Source: CAYRWR01 sp964428015
Lineage (GTDB): Bacteria; Spirochaetota; Brevinematia; Brevinematales; CAYRWR01
DNA: 64,000 nt
NCBI GenBank assembly: GCA_964428015.1
Contig: CAYRWR010000018.1
Location: 6,958-70,957 of the forward strand
Reading direction: 5' to 3'
Position 1 is the first letter of the stretch, and every line of letters begins with the position of its first letter. This document shows, piece by piece, positions 16,495-25,815 of the stretch. A program made the translations under genes and the position numbers. The notes under the pieces were generated by a model that saw only the letters and a program-made list of their open reading frames with translations, was not told where the DNA came from and ran no database searches.

Positions 16495-19086
16495 TTACTT
16501 TCTGGCGTCCCGGAACAGGTCAATTTTCTTAGACCTGGCAATCATTTTTAAAATCTCAAACCACAAAATGGATACTATACCAGCCGAAATAGCAATTAAG
16601 ATTGCCCATACAGACGGCACTGAAAAATGGAATATATCCCGTAAAAAGGGAATAGAGACTACCAGAGTCAGAAAAAGAATAGCCCCTCCTAAGACCCATT
16701 TTACTACCCTATTCTTAACTGCCATTAAACCCACCAGAGTTTTCGACCAGCTTCGATTGGTCAGGATTAAACAAAGATTAGAAATGATCAATGTTATGAA
16801 AGAAAGAGTCCTGGACTGTGATTCATCCATGCCATATATCATAGCTAAACGAAAAACGGCAAAAACAGCCGCAAAAGAAAACAGCCCCTGTATCAGACTG
16901 AGAAGTAAAGTGCGCTTTCCAAACAATGGCTCATTGGATGCCCGGGGGGGCTTGTTCATGATACCTTCTTCTTCCGGCTCCCCTTCAAAAACTACAGAGC
17001 AGGCAGGATCGATAATCAATTCAAGAAAAACAATGTGGACAGGCAGCAATACGATTTCCTTCCACTGGAAAAGCACAGGTATCAATGAGATCCCGGCAAT
17101 AGGGATATGGACACTCACAATATAGGCCATGGCTTTTTTCAGATTGGCAAATATCCTTCTACCCGTCTGTACAGCCGCTACAATAGACGAAAAATCATCA
17201 TCCAGCAGGACCAGGTCACTGGCTTCACGGGCCACATCTGTACCTCTCTGGCCCATAGCTACCCCTATATGAGATGCCTTTAGTGCTGGAGCGTCATTGA
17301 CTCCATCTCCTGTCATGGCTACAATCTCACCATTCTTCTTAAAGGCGTTTACCAGATACAGTTTTTGCTCAGGTACCACGCGGGCATATATAGAACAGGT
17401 TTTTACTTTCTCTGCCAGTTCTTCCGGATTCATAGTGGCCAGCTCCGGTCCGGTGATGACGACTTCAGGATTTTCCAAGCCGATTTGCCGTGCTATATTC
17501 TGAGCGGTAACAGCATAATCTCCGGTTATCATCACTACCCGGATACCGGCCTGCTGACATAATCGAATGGCATCAGGAACAGTGGGCCTGATAGGGTCTT
17601 CCAGGCCGATCAGACCCAGAAATTCGAAATGAAAGTCATGCTGAATGTGGGGTAATTCTTTTGCTTCTGAAAATACCGCTTTGGCTACACCCAATACCCG
17701 CAGGCCTTCTTTGGCCATGAGTAAAATATCCTGTTCAAGTTTTTCAATCTCTTTTTTATTCAAATGGCAAAGATCAGCTATAGCCTCTGGTGCCCCTTTG
17801 GCTGCTATGATATATTCCTTTCCATCGGGAGACTTCCAGACCTGTGACAGGGCCAATAGATCACGTGAAAGTGGATATTCATGTATCATCTCCCAGTCAG
17901 TATGCAGATGCTCCGTCGCGTAGAGTTTTTTATCTCCCAGTGATTTTAAAGCCTTGTCCATAGGGTCAAAAGGGTCTTTTTTGCTGGCCAGAATTCCGAA
18001 TTCTACCAATTCATGAAAATCTTCGGGGAGCTCTTTGTTTTTATTTATAAAGACATCAAAACACTGATTTCGGGAAAAAATCTTCTTTATAGACATACGG
18101 TTCTGGGTGATGGTACCTGTCTTGTCAGAACACAGGACGGTAGCTGCCCCCAGAGTCTCCACCGCGCTCATCTTACGGGTCAGGACTTTTTTCTGAGAGA
18201 TCCGCCAGGCACCCAGGGCCAGAAAAATCGTCAGTACTACCGGAAATTCTTCCGGAAGCATGGCCATGGCTAAAGTAATACCGGCCAGAAAACCCTGAAG
18301 CCAGTCTTTTCGGGTCAATCCATAGATCACAACCACCAGTGCACATAAGGCAATGGCAATGATAAATATGGCTTTTACCAGTTTTCCTGTCTCTTTCTGT
18401 AAAAGAGTCTCTTCTGTAGCCACACTCTGCAGAGCCTTACCTATGCGTCCTAATTCGGTATTCAGCCCTGTACCTTTTACCACGGCTACGCCCTGGCCGC
18501 TCACTATCAGAGTACCTGAAAATACAAAGGGAGAATCTTCACCACCGGGACGTTCCATACTCACTGACTCATAATCCGCATCACAGGGATTTTTACGAAC
18601 CGCAGCGGATTCACCGGTCAAAAGAGATTCATCCACAGACAAACTAAGGCTCCACAGTACTACTGAATCTGCCGGGACTCTGTCCCCTTCGGTAAGTATG
18701 ATTATGTCACCCTCTACTACCTCACGCCCGGCAATTCGTATCCTCTCTCCATCTCTGATGACTAGAGCACGGGGACTGGAAAGATCTCTCAGGGCATCCA
18801 GGGCATTTTCGGTCTTACCTTCCTGATAGATGGTAATACCCATCATGACAAAGACAAATCCCAGCAGTAAAATGGCATCCTGCGGTTCTCCTACCAAAAG
18901 ATAAATAATACCGCAGGCTACCAGCAGTAAAAACATGGGTTCTTTGATCACCTCAAAGGCAATATGAAGCAGGCCTCTTTTTTTTCCGGAGGGCAACTCA
19001 TTAAAACCCTTTTGTTTTAATCTATCAGCAGCAGTCTTGGAACTCAGTCCCTGTAGGTCCTGTATTTGTTGTTCTGTTAAAGACAT
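16495..19086 (-). CDS. P-type (P2) cation-transporting ATPase
   Basis: The 863-residue integral membrane pump has the phosphorylation loop SDKTGTITQN, actuator LTGES, MITGDYAVTAQNIA and the hinge MTGDGVNDAPALK, with about ten membrane segments in P2 order. The N-terminal cation_ATPase_N region is present. The TM4 ion motif reads PEEFPVVLT in place of PEGLP of Ca2+ pumps, and TM6 has ELIIDPA, so the carried ion is uncertain; Ca2+ export is the usual annotation. A GGAG site precedes the ATG. It stands alone between the GGDEF gene (convergent) and htpG. Confidence 0.88.
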   Translation of the reverse strand: MSLTEQQIQDLQGLSSKTAADRLKQKGFNELPSGKKRGLLHIAFEVIKEPMFLLLVACGIIYLLVGEPQDAILLLGFVFVMMGITIYQEGKTENALDALRDLSSPRALVIRDGERIRIAGREVVEGDIIILTEGDRVPADSVVLWSLSLSVDESLLTGESAAVRKNPCDADYESVSMERPGGEDSPFVFSGTLIVSGQGVAVVKGTGLNTELGRIGKALQSVATEETLLQKETGKLVKAIFIIAIALCALVVVIYGLTRKDWLQGFLAGITLAMAMLPEEFPVVLTIFLALGAWRISQKKVLTRKMSAVETLGAATVLCSDKTGTITQNRMSIKKIFSRNQCFDVFINKNKELPEDFHELVEFGILASKKDPFDPMDKALKSLGDKKLYATEHLHTDWEMIHEYPLSRDLLALSQVWKSPDGKEYIIAAKGAPEAIADLCHLNKKEIEKLEQDILLMAKEGLRVLGVAKAVFSEAKELPHIQHDFHFEFLGLIGLEDPIRPTVPDAIRLCQQAGIRVVMITGDYAVTAQNIARQIGLENPEVVITGPELATMNPEELAEKVKTCSIYARVVPEQKLYLVNAFKKNGEIVAMTGDGVNDAPALKASHIGVAMGQRGTDVAREASDLVLLDDDFSSIVAAVQTGRRIFANLKKAMAYIVSVHIPIAGISLIPVLFQWKEIVLLPVHIVFLELIIDPACSVVFEGEPEEEGIMNKPPRASNEPLFGKRTLLLSLIQGLFSFAAVFAVFRLAMIYGMDESQSRTLSFITLIISNLCLILTNRSWSKTLVGLMAVKNRVVKWVLGGAILFLTLVVSIPFLRDIFHFSVPSVWAILIAISAGIVSILWFEILKMIARSKKIDLFRDARK

Positions 19087-19130
19087 TGGTTTTCTCCATT
19101 TTTTTAAAAAGCAAAAAAAGCGAATCCCAA

Positions 19131-19159
19131 ATTATACTGCGTTTATAAAAAAAATTCAA
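19131..19159 (-). promoter_or_regulatory. Promoter of the P-type ATPase gene
   Basis: On the minus strand TTGAAT (19154-19159), 17 bases and TATAAT (19131-19136), about 45 bases before the ATG. It lies after the htpG terminator. Confidence 0.55.
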
Positions 19160-19208
19160 AATATTGAAACAGATATTTTAGAACTGTTTAATAAAGGAGA
19201 ATTTAAGA

Positions 19209-19240
19209 TAAAAAAATCCCCGGGATAAATTCCCGGGGAT
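19209..19240 (-). terminator. Rho-independent terminator of htpG
   Basis: A ten-pair GC-rich stem (19216-19225 with 19231-19240, loop TAAAT) is followed on the minus strand by a run of seven T. It lies 20 bases after the htpG stop. Confidence 0.88.
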
Positions 19241-19259
19241 AAAAAGAAAGTATAATTTC

Positions 19260-21209
19260 TTATACTGCCTGGTCCATCAGCTTCACCATCAGCTGGTTAA
19301 AGCGGACGGGGTCGGGCAGTTCACTGCCCTCAGCCAGAATGGCGTAACCATATAGTAATTCCGCGTATTCACCGATCTGGGGATCTTTTTTATCCTGATC
19401 GAAGCGTGACTGAAGTTTGGTGATGATACTATGGTTGGGATTCAGCTCCAGGACTCTCTTACTACCGGGGACATTAGCGCCCATATTGGCTGCTTTCAGG
19501 ATACGTTCCATGTGGGCTGACATCTGACCTTCATCCCCTACTACACAGGCTGGTGCACTGACCAGGCGGCTGGAGAGGCGGACTTCTTTGATCTGGTCTT
19601 TGAGTTTATCCTGGAGAGCTTCCAGCAGACCTTTAAAGGTCTGTTCTTTTTCCTTGAGATCCAATTCTTTTTTGGTCTTTTCTTCTTCACTGCCCAGGTC
19701 GATCTTGCCCTGGCTGACATTGTGCAGCTTTTTGCCCTGGAATTCAGGGATGGCTCCTATGACCAGCTCATCGATAGGGTCTGTGAGGAGCAGCACTTCG
19801 ATGTCTTTGGCTTTGAAGGCTTCCAGCTGGGGTGAATTTTCCAGCAGACTGCGGCTCTCCCCGGTGATGTAGTAGACCGTTTCCTGGTCTTTTTTCATCC
19901 TCTTAATGTACTCAGCCAGGTCGGTGAGCTTGCTCTCATGGGCTGTACTCTGGAAGAGGAGCAGTTCGGTGATCTTATCTTTATTTTCAAAGTCGGAACT
20001 GACCCCTTCTTTGAGGGCATTGCCGAAATTACTCCAGAATTCCAGATATTTCTTATTATCTTTTTCTTTCATCTCGGCTAAAGTGGAAAGTACTTTTTTA
20101 GAGATGTTTTTACGCATGACCTGGATCTTGCGGTCTTCCTGAAGCATTTCCCTGCTGAGATTGAGAGGCAGATCCGATGACTCCACTACCCCTTTTACAA
20201 AGCGCAGGTACTGGGGCAGGAGGTCTTCAAAATGCTCTTCAATAAGAACACGGCGCACATAGAGCTGTAGACCGGACTTGTAGCCCTGATAATACAGGTC
20301 AAAAGGCGCTTTGGAAGGCAGATACAGCAGGGCGGTATATTCCAGGGTACCTTCCGCTTTAAACGGGATATGCTTGAGAGGGTCATTCCAGTCGTGAGAA
20401 ATATGGCGATAGAATTCCTGATACTCTTTATCCTTGACCTGATTAGCGGGACGGGTCCAGATAGGCTGCATAGAGTTCAGAGTACGGTCTTTGATCTCCG
20501 TAGTAGTTTTCCCGCCTTCTACTTCTTTACCGTCTTTGTCGGTCTCTTTTTTGGTGATTTCTTCGCGCAGTACAATGGGATAACTGATGAAATCAGAATA
20601 TTTTTTTACCACATTTTCGATCTGGTAATAGGCGGTATAGTCCTGCAGGCCGTCTTCGGTATCCGCCGGTTTGAGATGGAGGGTGATCGTAGTACCGTTT
20701 TCGGGCTTTTCCGCGTCGGCGATACTGTACTCGCCTTTGCCTTCACTTTCCCACATGGTGGCACTGTTCTCTCCGGCTTTGCGGGTCAACAGGGTGACTT
20801 TGTCCGCCACCATGAATACGGAATAGAAACCCACTCCGAACTGACCGATGAGGTCCAGATTGTTTTTATCCTTTTTTTCCTTCATCTGCTGGAGCAGTTC
20901 ACGGGTACCGGATTTGGCAATGGTACCGATATTCTCGATCACTTCCTGGCGGCTCATCCCGATACCGTTATCTTTGATGATGAGCTGACGGGAATCTTTA
21001 TTGACTTCCAGACGGATTTCCAGCTGTTCTCCCTTCTTCAGGAATTTCGGGTCTTTGATAGCAGCCAGACGGAGCTTGTCCAGAGCGTCAGAGGCATTGG
21101 AAATAAGTTCGCGGAGAAATATCTCCTTGTTGGAATAGACTGAATGAATCATAAGCTCCAAAAGCTGCCTGGATTCAGCCTGGAACTGTAAAGTTTCCGT
21201 GGTAGACAT
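19260..21209 (-). CDS. htpG: Molecular chaperone HtpG (Hsp90)
   Basis: The 649-residue protein is a full-length bacterial Hsp90, an ATP-driven cytoplasmic chaperone dimer. The N-terminal GHKL ATPase domain shows ELISNASDALDKLR, DNGIGM, IGTIAKSGT and GQFGVGFYSVFMVAD. The middle domain follows a charged linker, with the catalytic-loop segment SSDLPLNLSREMLQ. The C-terminal dimerisation domain ends the protein without an MEEVD tail, as in bacteria. It has its own promoter and terminator and is monocistronic. I see no CIRCE element upstream. Confidence 0.97.
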   Translation of the reverse strand: MSTTETLQFQAESRQLLELMIHSVYSNKEIFLRELISNASDALDKLRLAAIKDPKFLKKGEQLEIRLEVNKDSRQLIIKDNGIGMSRQEVIENIGTIAKSGTRELLQQMKEKKDKNNLDLIGQFGVGFYSVFMVADKVTLLTRKAGENSATMWESEGKGEYSIADAEKPENGTTITLHLKPADTEDGLQDYTAYYQIENVVKKYSDFISYPIVLREEITKKETDKDGKEVEGGKTTTEIKDRTLNSMQPIWTRPANQVKDKEYQEFYRHISHDWNDPLKHIPFKAEGTLEYTALLYLPSKAPFDLYYQGYKSGLQLYVRRVLIEEHFEDLLPQYLRFVKGVVESSDLPLNLSREMLQEDRKIQVMRKNISKKVLSTLAEMKEKDNKKYLEFWSNFGNALKEGVSSDFENKDKITELLLFQSTAHESKLTDLAEYIKRMKKDQETVYYITGESRSLLENSPQLEAFKAKDIEVLLLTDPIDELVIGAIPEFQGKKLHNVSQGKIDLGSEEEKTKKELDLKEKEQTFKGLLEALQDKLKDQIKEVRLSSRLVSAPACVVGDEGQMSAHMERILKAANMGANVPGSKRVLELNPNHSIITKLQSRFDQDKKDPQIGEYAELLYGYAILAEGSELPDPVRFNQLMVKLMDQAV

Positions 21210-21248
21210 GGTATTCTCCTCACCTTTTACGTGTAGTTTTTTGTGCTA

Positions 21249-21278
21249 AATATAGTCATTCCATCAGGATACCGTCAA
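21249..21278 (-). promoter_or_regulatory. Promoter of htpG
   Basis: On the minus strand TTGACG (21273-21278), 18 bases, TATATT (21249-21254). It resembles a housekeeping promoter, with no heat-shock inverted repeat. Confidence 0.5.
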
Positions 21279-21349
21279 GTCAATCAGCCCGGAAATAAAA
21301 TTTGCTGAATGAATAAAAAAGTAATAAATTAATAAAATAAGGAGGAGAC

Positions 21350-21835
21350 GTGAAACATAATGCATTACCACTCATTCTACTAGGCATATTATCGGCCACA
21401 TCCTGCGCTGTACCCTTCAGCGTGGATTCTGACTCAGTAAGCCTGGTACTGCCCAATACCTACGGCATCTACGTGGAAAATGGCATCTCTGTCCCGGCCG
21501 AAGCTAAAAAAAGCGGAGTGTCTTTTTCTGAAGTCACGCTGTACTATACAGTGACTAAAACAGACCCCTTTGCCGCGGATGTCTCCCTGTATGTATCCCC
21601 AGTACAAACAGTGGACAATACCCTAAGCAGTAACGACGAAAAGATACTGGATGTACACCTGCCCCTGGATCAGAACAGTGTTTCCGGTACCACTACTTCC
21701 AGCAACATCCTGAACACCCTGAACTCAGGTTTTGACCAGATCGTGGTGGGGGCTAAAAATTTTAGTCTCTCCCCCCTTTCCAGTATAACCGTCGACGTTA
21801 CGATTCATCTGCAGGGAGATTACGCGCTGTTTTGA
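21350..21835 (+). CDS. Lipoprotein of unknown function
   Basis: Translation starts at GTG (21350) after a GGAGGAG site. The 161-residue product has a signal peptide with lipobox ATSC (Cys about residue 19). The mature part is beta-strand-like, Ser/Thr/Asp-rich and free of Cys, with several alternating hydrophobic stretches such as VSFSEVTLYYTV and ITVDVTIHLQGDYALF, suggesting an immunoglobulin-like or jelly-roll fold. I recognise no family. It lies alone between htpG (divergent) and ilvD. Confidence 0.7.
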   Translation: MKHNALPLILLGILSATSCAVPFSVDSDSVSLVLPNTYGIYVENGISVPAEAKKSGVSFSEVTLYYTVTKTDPFAADVSLYVSPVQTVDNTLSSNDEKILDVHLPLDQNSVSGTTTSSNILNTLNSGFDQIVVGAKNFSLSPLSSITVDVTIHLQGDYALF

Positions 21836-21972
21836 CAGGTCATCTCTCTAGTTTCTCAGTACAGCTTATAATAGATCAAGGGTAGATACTTACCTCTGAA
21901 TTTATAGAAATTTCTCAGGATTTGAGTTAATATATTTGACTTGTATCTTCTATTAATAACAAGGAGTATTTT

Positions 21973-23814
21973 ATGAACAAGATACCTTTACGCAGTACCA
22001 CTTCTACCGCGGGTCGCAATATGGCAGGAGCCCGGGCCCTGTGGCGGGCTAATGGCGTACAGAACGAACAGTTCGGTAAGCCTATTATCGCCATCGCCAA
22101 CTCCTTCACCCAGTTTGTACCGGGGCATGTCCATCTGCAGAATGTAGGCCAGCAGGTCAAAAAGATCATCGAATCCAGAGGCTGTTTTGCCGCGGAATTC
22201 AATACTATTGCCATAGATGACGGGATTGCCATGGGACACGGCGGTATGCTCTACTCCCTGCCCAGCCGTGAGATCATCGCCGATTCCGTAGAATACATGG
22301 TAAATGCCCACCAGGCTGACGCTCTGGTGTGTATCTCCAACTGCGACAAGATCACTCCGGGTATGCTCATGGCTGCCATGCGCCTCAATATACCTACGAT
22401 ATTTGTTTCCGGTGGCCCCATGGAAGCGGGTATAGCCGGAGATAAAAAGCTGGACCTGATTGATGCCATGGTGATGGCGGCTGACCCTGAAGTCTCAGAT
22501 AGTGAACTGGCCGTGATTGAAGAAAACGCCTGCCCCACCTGCGGATCCTGTTCGGGCATGTTTACCGCGAATTCCATGAATTGTCTCAATGAAGCTCTGG
22601 GCCTGGCCCTGCCCGGCAACGGTACTGTGGTAGCCACACACCAGAACCGCTGGAAGCTCTTTGAAAAAGCTGCTCACCGCATCGTGGACCTGGCTGAGAT
22701 GTACTACAGAGACGGTAATAAAGATGTCCTGCCCCGCAGCATCGCCACCAAGGCTGCTTTTATGAACTCCATCTCTCTGGATATCGCCATGGGCGGTTCG
22801 ACCAATACGGTCCTGCACCTGCTGGCCATCGCCCGCGAAGCAGAGGTGGATTTTACCATGGACGACATTGACCACCAGAGCCGCAAGGTGCCCTGTATCT
22901 GTAAAGTGGCCCCCAATACCCAAAAGTACCACATCGAAGACGTGAACCGGGCCGGCGGTATCATGGGCATCCTGGCCGAGCTGGACCGTGCCGGCATCCT
23001 GGATACCACCGTGAAACGTGTCGACTCCCCCAGCCTGGCCCATACCCTCAAGGAATTTGACCTGGCGGGATCGCCCACTGAAGAAGCGATCGCGCTGTAT
23101 AAATCCGCTCCCGGTTTCAAGGGACGCAATCTGTTTTTTGCCAGCCAGTCCAATACCTATAAAGAACTGGATCTGGACCGTAAAGAAGGTTGTATCCGTA
23201 GTGTAAAAGACGCCTACTATCCCGATGGGGGACTGGGTGTCCTGTTCGGGAATATCGCTCCCGACGGCTGTATCGTCAAGACTGCCGGCGTGGATGAGAG
23301 CAACTTCCATTTTGAAGGACGTGCCCGGGTATTTTACAGCCAGGAGGCCTCAGTGGACGCCATCCTGGGGGATAAAATCGTAGCCGGAGATGTGGTCATC
23401 ATCCGCTATGAAGGCCCCAAAGGCGGCCCCGGTATGCAGGAAATGCTGTACCCCACTTCCTACCTCAAGTCTAAAAAGCTGGGTAAACTGTGCGCCCTTA
23501 TTACTGACGGACGCTTCTCGGGCGGTACCTCGGGACTGTCCATCGGACATGTCTCTCCGGAGGCGGCAGCAGGCGGCCCTATTGCCCTGATAGAAGAAGG
23601 CGACAAGATCATCATCGACATTCCCAAACGCAGCATCAATGTGGATGTATCAGAGGCCGTACTGGCGGAACGCCGTAAGAAAGAAGAAGCTCACGGCAAA
23701 GAAGCCTTTAAACCCCGCGGACGAAAGCGTGAAGTGACCCGGGCCCTCAAAGCCTACGCCCTGTTCGCGGAATCGGCTGACAAAGGCGCGGTGAGAAGAC
23801 TGCCGGGAGAGTAG
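21973..23814 (+). CDS. ilvD: Dihydroxy-acid dehydratase
   Basis: IlvD dehydrates 2,3-dihydroxy-isovalerate and its methylvalerate homologue to the 2-keto acids of valine and isoleucine synthesis. The 613-residue protein has Fe-S cluster Cys residues in SNCDKITPGM and CPTCGSCSGMFTANSMNCLNEA, plus MGHGGMLYSLPSRE, GGSTNTVLHLLA and RFSGGTSGLSIGHVSPEAA. IlvD and 6-phosphogluconate dehydratase (Edd) are related, but the length, the CGSCSGMFTANSM block and the C-terminal RKREVTRALKAYALFAESADKGAVR favour IlvD. A GGAG site precedes the ATG. Other ilv genes are absent. Its last 105 bases have a second copy 1.5 kb downstream (25222-25326). Confidence 0.95.
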   Translation: MNKIPLRSTTSTAGRNMAGARALWRANGVQNEQFGKPIIAIANSFTQFVPGHVHLQNVGQQVKKIIESRGCFAAEFNTIAIDDGIAMGHGGMLYSLPSREIIADSVEYMVNAHQADALVCISNCDKITPGMLMAAMRLNIPTIFVSGGPMEAGIAGDKKLDLIDAMVMAADPEVSDSELAVIEENACPTCGSCSGMFTANSMNCLNEALGLALPGNGTVVATHQNRWKLFEKAAHRIVDLAEMYYRDGNKDVLPRSIATKAAFMNSISLDIAMGGSTNTVLHLLAIAREAEVDFTMDDIDHQSRKVPCICKVAPNTQKYHIEDVNRAGGIMGILAELDRAGILDTTVKRVDSPSLAHTLKEFDLAGSPTEEAIALYKSAPGFKGRNLFFASQSNTYKELDLDRKEGCIRSVKDAYYPDGGLGVLFGNIAPDGCIVKTAGVDESNFHFEGRARVFYSQEASVDAILGDKIVAGDVVIIRYEGPKGGPGMQEMLYPTSYLKSKKLGKLCALITDGRFSGGTSGLSIGHVSPEAAAGGPIALIEEGDKIIIDIPKRSINVDVSEAVLAERRKKEEAHGKEAFKPRGRKREVTRALKAYALFAESADKGAVRRLPGE

Positions 23815-23839
23815 ATAATAAGTTATGATATATCAAGAG

Positions 23840-23869
23840 GGGCTGCCGTTGGGCAGCCCTGTTTTTTTT
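23840..23869 (+). terminator. Rho-independent terminator of ilvD
   Basis: GGGCTGCC (23840-23847) pairs with GGCAGCCC (23852-23859) around a four-base loop, followed by TG and eight T. It ends 15 bases before the stop of the convergent ATPase gene. Confidence 0.88.
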
Positions 23870-23884
23870 AATTAAAGCCTTAGT

Positions 23885-25099
23885 TTAAACCATCCAGGCG
23901 GGAACATAAGTATTCTCTGTATCTGCCGGTATTAAATCATTGCACATACATATCACATTTCCAGGACCTAATTTCAAGCCACTGGTACTGAGCAGATTAA
24001 AATTTCTATAATCTTTTTTTCCTGGATTAGCCGTCATTTTTATTTCAATGGGAAAAATAGTCCCATTCTCTTCCAATAACAAATCAATTTCTCTTTTTTC
24101 AGTATCCCGATAATAATACACAGGCGGCCTGCTTCCCGTGTTTAGATAAGATTTTATTATTTCAGTCACCACAAAATTTTCAAAAAAGGCTCCAGCCATA
24201 GAGGATATTTCCAGATTCTCCGCTGAATTCCAACGGCTGAGGTAAGCACAGAGCCCTGTATCCATAAAATACATTTTAGGTGTTTTTACAATCCTCTTTA
24301 GAATATTGCTGTAGTAAGGTTCCAATAAAAAAAGGATACCGGAACTTACCAAAATTGAAATCCAGTGTTTTATGGTAGGGGCACTCACACCAACATCCTT
24401 AGCTAAATCTGAGTAATTCAACATCTGACTGGTCCTCACGGCACAGGCCTGCATAAACCGGATAAAGGACATTTCATCTCCTACCTGGGCCAAATCCCGT
24501 ATGTCTCTTTGTAAATAGGTAGAAACATAGGAACTATAATAGCGGGTAACCTCCTGGGGGGTTTCATACAAGGCAGGCATAGAGCCTTTGATGATATGTT
24601 CATATATCTCTCTTAGACTTAGCCGGGAAGAATTTGCCATTCGGGATAGGAGAAAGGCTGCCGAAGTCTGCCAGGGTTCCGCCTTTTTTCCTGAAATCTC
24701 CCTGAGAGACAGCCCTGACATCTGAATGACCCCCACTCTGCCTGCCAGGCTTTCACTGACATTATTCATAAGATGAAACATCTGCGACCCGGTCAACCAA
24801 TACTGCCCCTTGTTTTTATTCCGGTCAACCTGTATTTTTATGTAGGGAAGCAGATTAGGAGCATATTGTATTTCATCAATAATCAAAGGAGGCAGGTATC
24901 TTTGAAAAAACAGGCCGGGCTCATTTACCGCTAATTCCCTGATCAGAGGGTCATCCAAAGTGACGTAGTTTCTTTCTTTTTCCTGAATTTTCTGCAGTAA
25001 AGTTGTCTTTCCTACCTGACGGGGACCGGTAAGGAGAATTACCGGAAAAACCTTAGACATATCCAGGATAACTGACTGCAACTGCCTTTCTATATACAT
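23885..25099 (-). CDS. AAA-type ATPase with DUF4143 domain
   Basis: The 404-residue protein has Walker A LTGPRQVGKTTLL (residues 23-35), Walker B PLIIDEIQY and sensor LTGSQ, then a C-terminal DUF4143 region with MYFMDTGLCAYLSRW and ENFVVTEIIKSYL, and the nuclease-like block REIDLLLEENGTIFPIEIK (D..E.K). This is the common 'AAA_14/DUF4143' family, abundant in anaerobes and often mobile, with no firmly known role. The gene is more AT-rich than ilvD. It sits between the ilvD 3' end and a duplicated piece of that end, pointing to acquisition. The intact ORF and promoter suggest it is functional. Confidence 0.9.
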   Translation of the reverse strand: MYIERQLQSVILDMSKVFPVILLTGPRQVGKTTLLQKIQEKERNYVTLDDPLIRELAVNEPGLFFQRYLPPLIIDEIQYAPNLLPYIKIQVDRNKNKGQYWLTGSQMFHLMNNVSESLAGRVGVIQMSGLSLREISGKKAEPWQTSAAFLLSRMANSSRLSLREIYEHIIKGSMPALYETPQEVTRYYSSYVSTYLQRDIRDLAQVGDEMSFIRFMQACAVRTSQMLNYSDLAKDVGVSAPTIKHWISILVSSGILFLLEPYYSNILKRIVKTPKMYFMDTGLCAYLSRWNSAENLEISSMAGAFFENFVVTEIIKSYLNTGSRPPVYYYRDTEKREIDLLLEENGTIFPIEIKMTANPGKKDYRNFNLLSTSGLKLGPGNVICMCNDLIPADTENTYVPAWMV

Positions 25100-25135
25100 T
25101 AAAATAACCTCGTAAAATATAAATTATAACTTTAG

Positions 25136-25162
25136 ATTATACGACACTGAGAAAAAATGCAA
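25136..25162 (-). promoter_or_regulatory. Possible promoter of the DUF4143 ATPase
   Basis: On the minus strand TTGCAT (25157-25162) and TATAAT (25136-25141) with a short 15-base spacer. The -10 box is perfect, the spacing poor. Confidence 0.35.
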
Positions 25163-25221
25163 GTAAAGCCAAGTCCGGTATAAAACCATTGGATGTAAAT
25201 TTCAGGAGACAGAACCTCATA

Positions 25222-25326
25222 AAACCCCGCGGACGTAAGCGTGAAGTGACCCGGGCCCTCAAGGCCTACGCCCTCTTCGCCGAATCGGCTGATAAGGGCG
25301 CGGTGAGAAGACTGCCGGGAGAGTAA
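25222..25326 (+). pseudogene. Detached second copy of the ilvD 3' end
   Basis: These bases repeat 23710-23814, encoding the last 34 codons of IlvD (from KPRGRKRE to LPGE) and a stop (TAA here, TAG in ilvD). I count six differences in the first 104 aligned bases, each at a third codon position and silent. No coding sequence precedes it, so it cannot be expressed as IlvD. The silent-only divergence means both copies were once ends of functional ilvD genes from different lineages. The stretch from 25100 to 25405 otherwise holds only the possible promoter of the ATPase gene. Confidence 0.9.
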
Positions 25327-25405
25327 CAATCAAGGTAATAATTTTTCATGAACAGATGTCTTTTTCTAATCAATATAAAAGCAAATATTACTTTTCGGTA
25401 GAAGA

Positions 25406-25600
25406 TCAGGACTGCAGCTTGATACGGGTGATATTCTCGGCTACTTTGGGCAGCGCCTTCATGGCTTCTATATAGAGACAGCGGGCTCCCAGCATCTCAT
25501 TCACAAAAAAACTGCAGTCCAGATTGGCTGTGGTGTCAGGCTCCGGGCTCAGTGGGTCGCAAAGACTCCCGTTAAGCGGGCATTTTTTGGTGGTAGCCAT
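25406..25600 (-). CDS. Small four-Cys protein
   Basis: The 64-residue product is read from the ATG at 25598-25600, which has an AGGGGAG ribosome-binding site; a longer start at 25669 lacks one. The sequence has Cys in KKCPLNGSLCDPL, LDCSFF and ARCLYIEA, four in all, with a hydrophobic helix after the last. The spacing suggests a metal or Fe-S site, but no family is recognised. Another small Cys-rich protein lies at 32.6 kb, with a different Cys pattern. It is a single gene, divergent from the hydrogenase-like chemoreceptor. Confidence 0.6.
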   Translation of the reverse strand: MATTKKCPLNGSLCDPLSPEPDTTANLDCSFFVNEMLGARCLYIEAMKALPKVAENITRIKLQS

Positions 25601-25756
25601 CTTATTTAACTCCCCTTTCGATTTATTTTGATTCATGATTTTCATTACATTTTGTCTGAATGTCAACATTTAGGAAAAGTTGAACTTAGGTGCCAGAAAC
25701 ATTCTACTTAACTATCTTTTAAGTATGAATTTAGATTTAAGCATCTGTTCAAAATT

Positions 25757-25785
25757 TTGCGTTTGATACTCTTTTAATATAAACT
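25757..25785 (+). promoter_or_regulatory. Promoter of the hydrogenase-like chemoreceptor
   Basis: TTGCGT (25757-25762), 17 bases, TAAACT (25780-25785). The same -10 sequence occurs before the oad operon (44515). Confidence 0.45.
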
Positions 25786-25815
25786 AAGTTATTCCATTGT
25801 AAATGGAGAAGAATT

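Noticed and set aside
20370..21143. 257-codon open frame opposite htpG
   Set aside because: It is antisense to a complete, well-conserved HtpG reading frame; composition explains the openness and no family is recognised.
21210..21349. Search for a CIRCE heat-shock element before htpG
   Set aside because: No TTAGCACTC-N9-GAGTGCTAA-like inverted repeat is present; only a plain promoter was found.
21836..21972. T-box or leader attenuator before ilvD
   Set aside because: No T-box sequence, terminator pair or leader peptide rich in branched-chain codons was seen.
22495..23310. 271-codon open frame opposite ilvD
   Set aside because: Antisense to conserved IlvD motifs; no ribosome-binding site or known domain.
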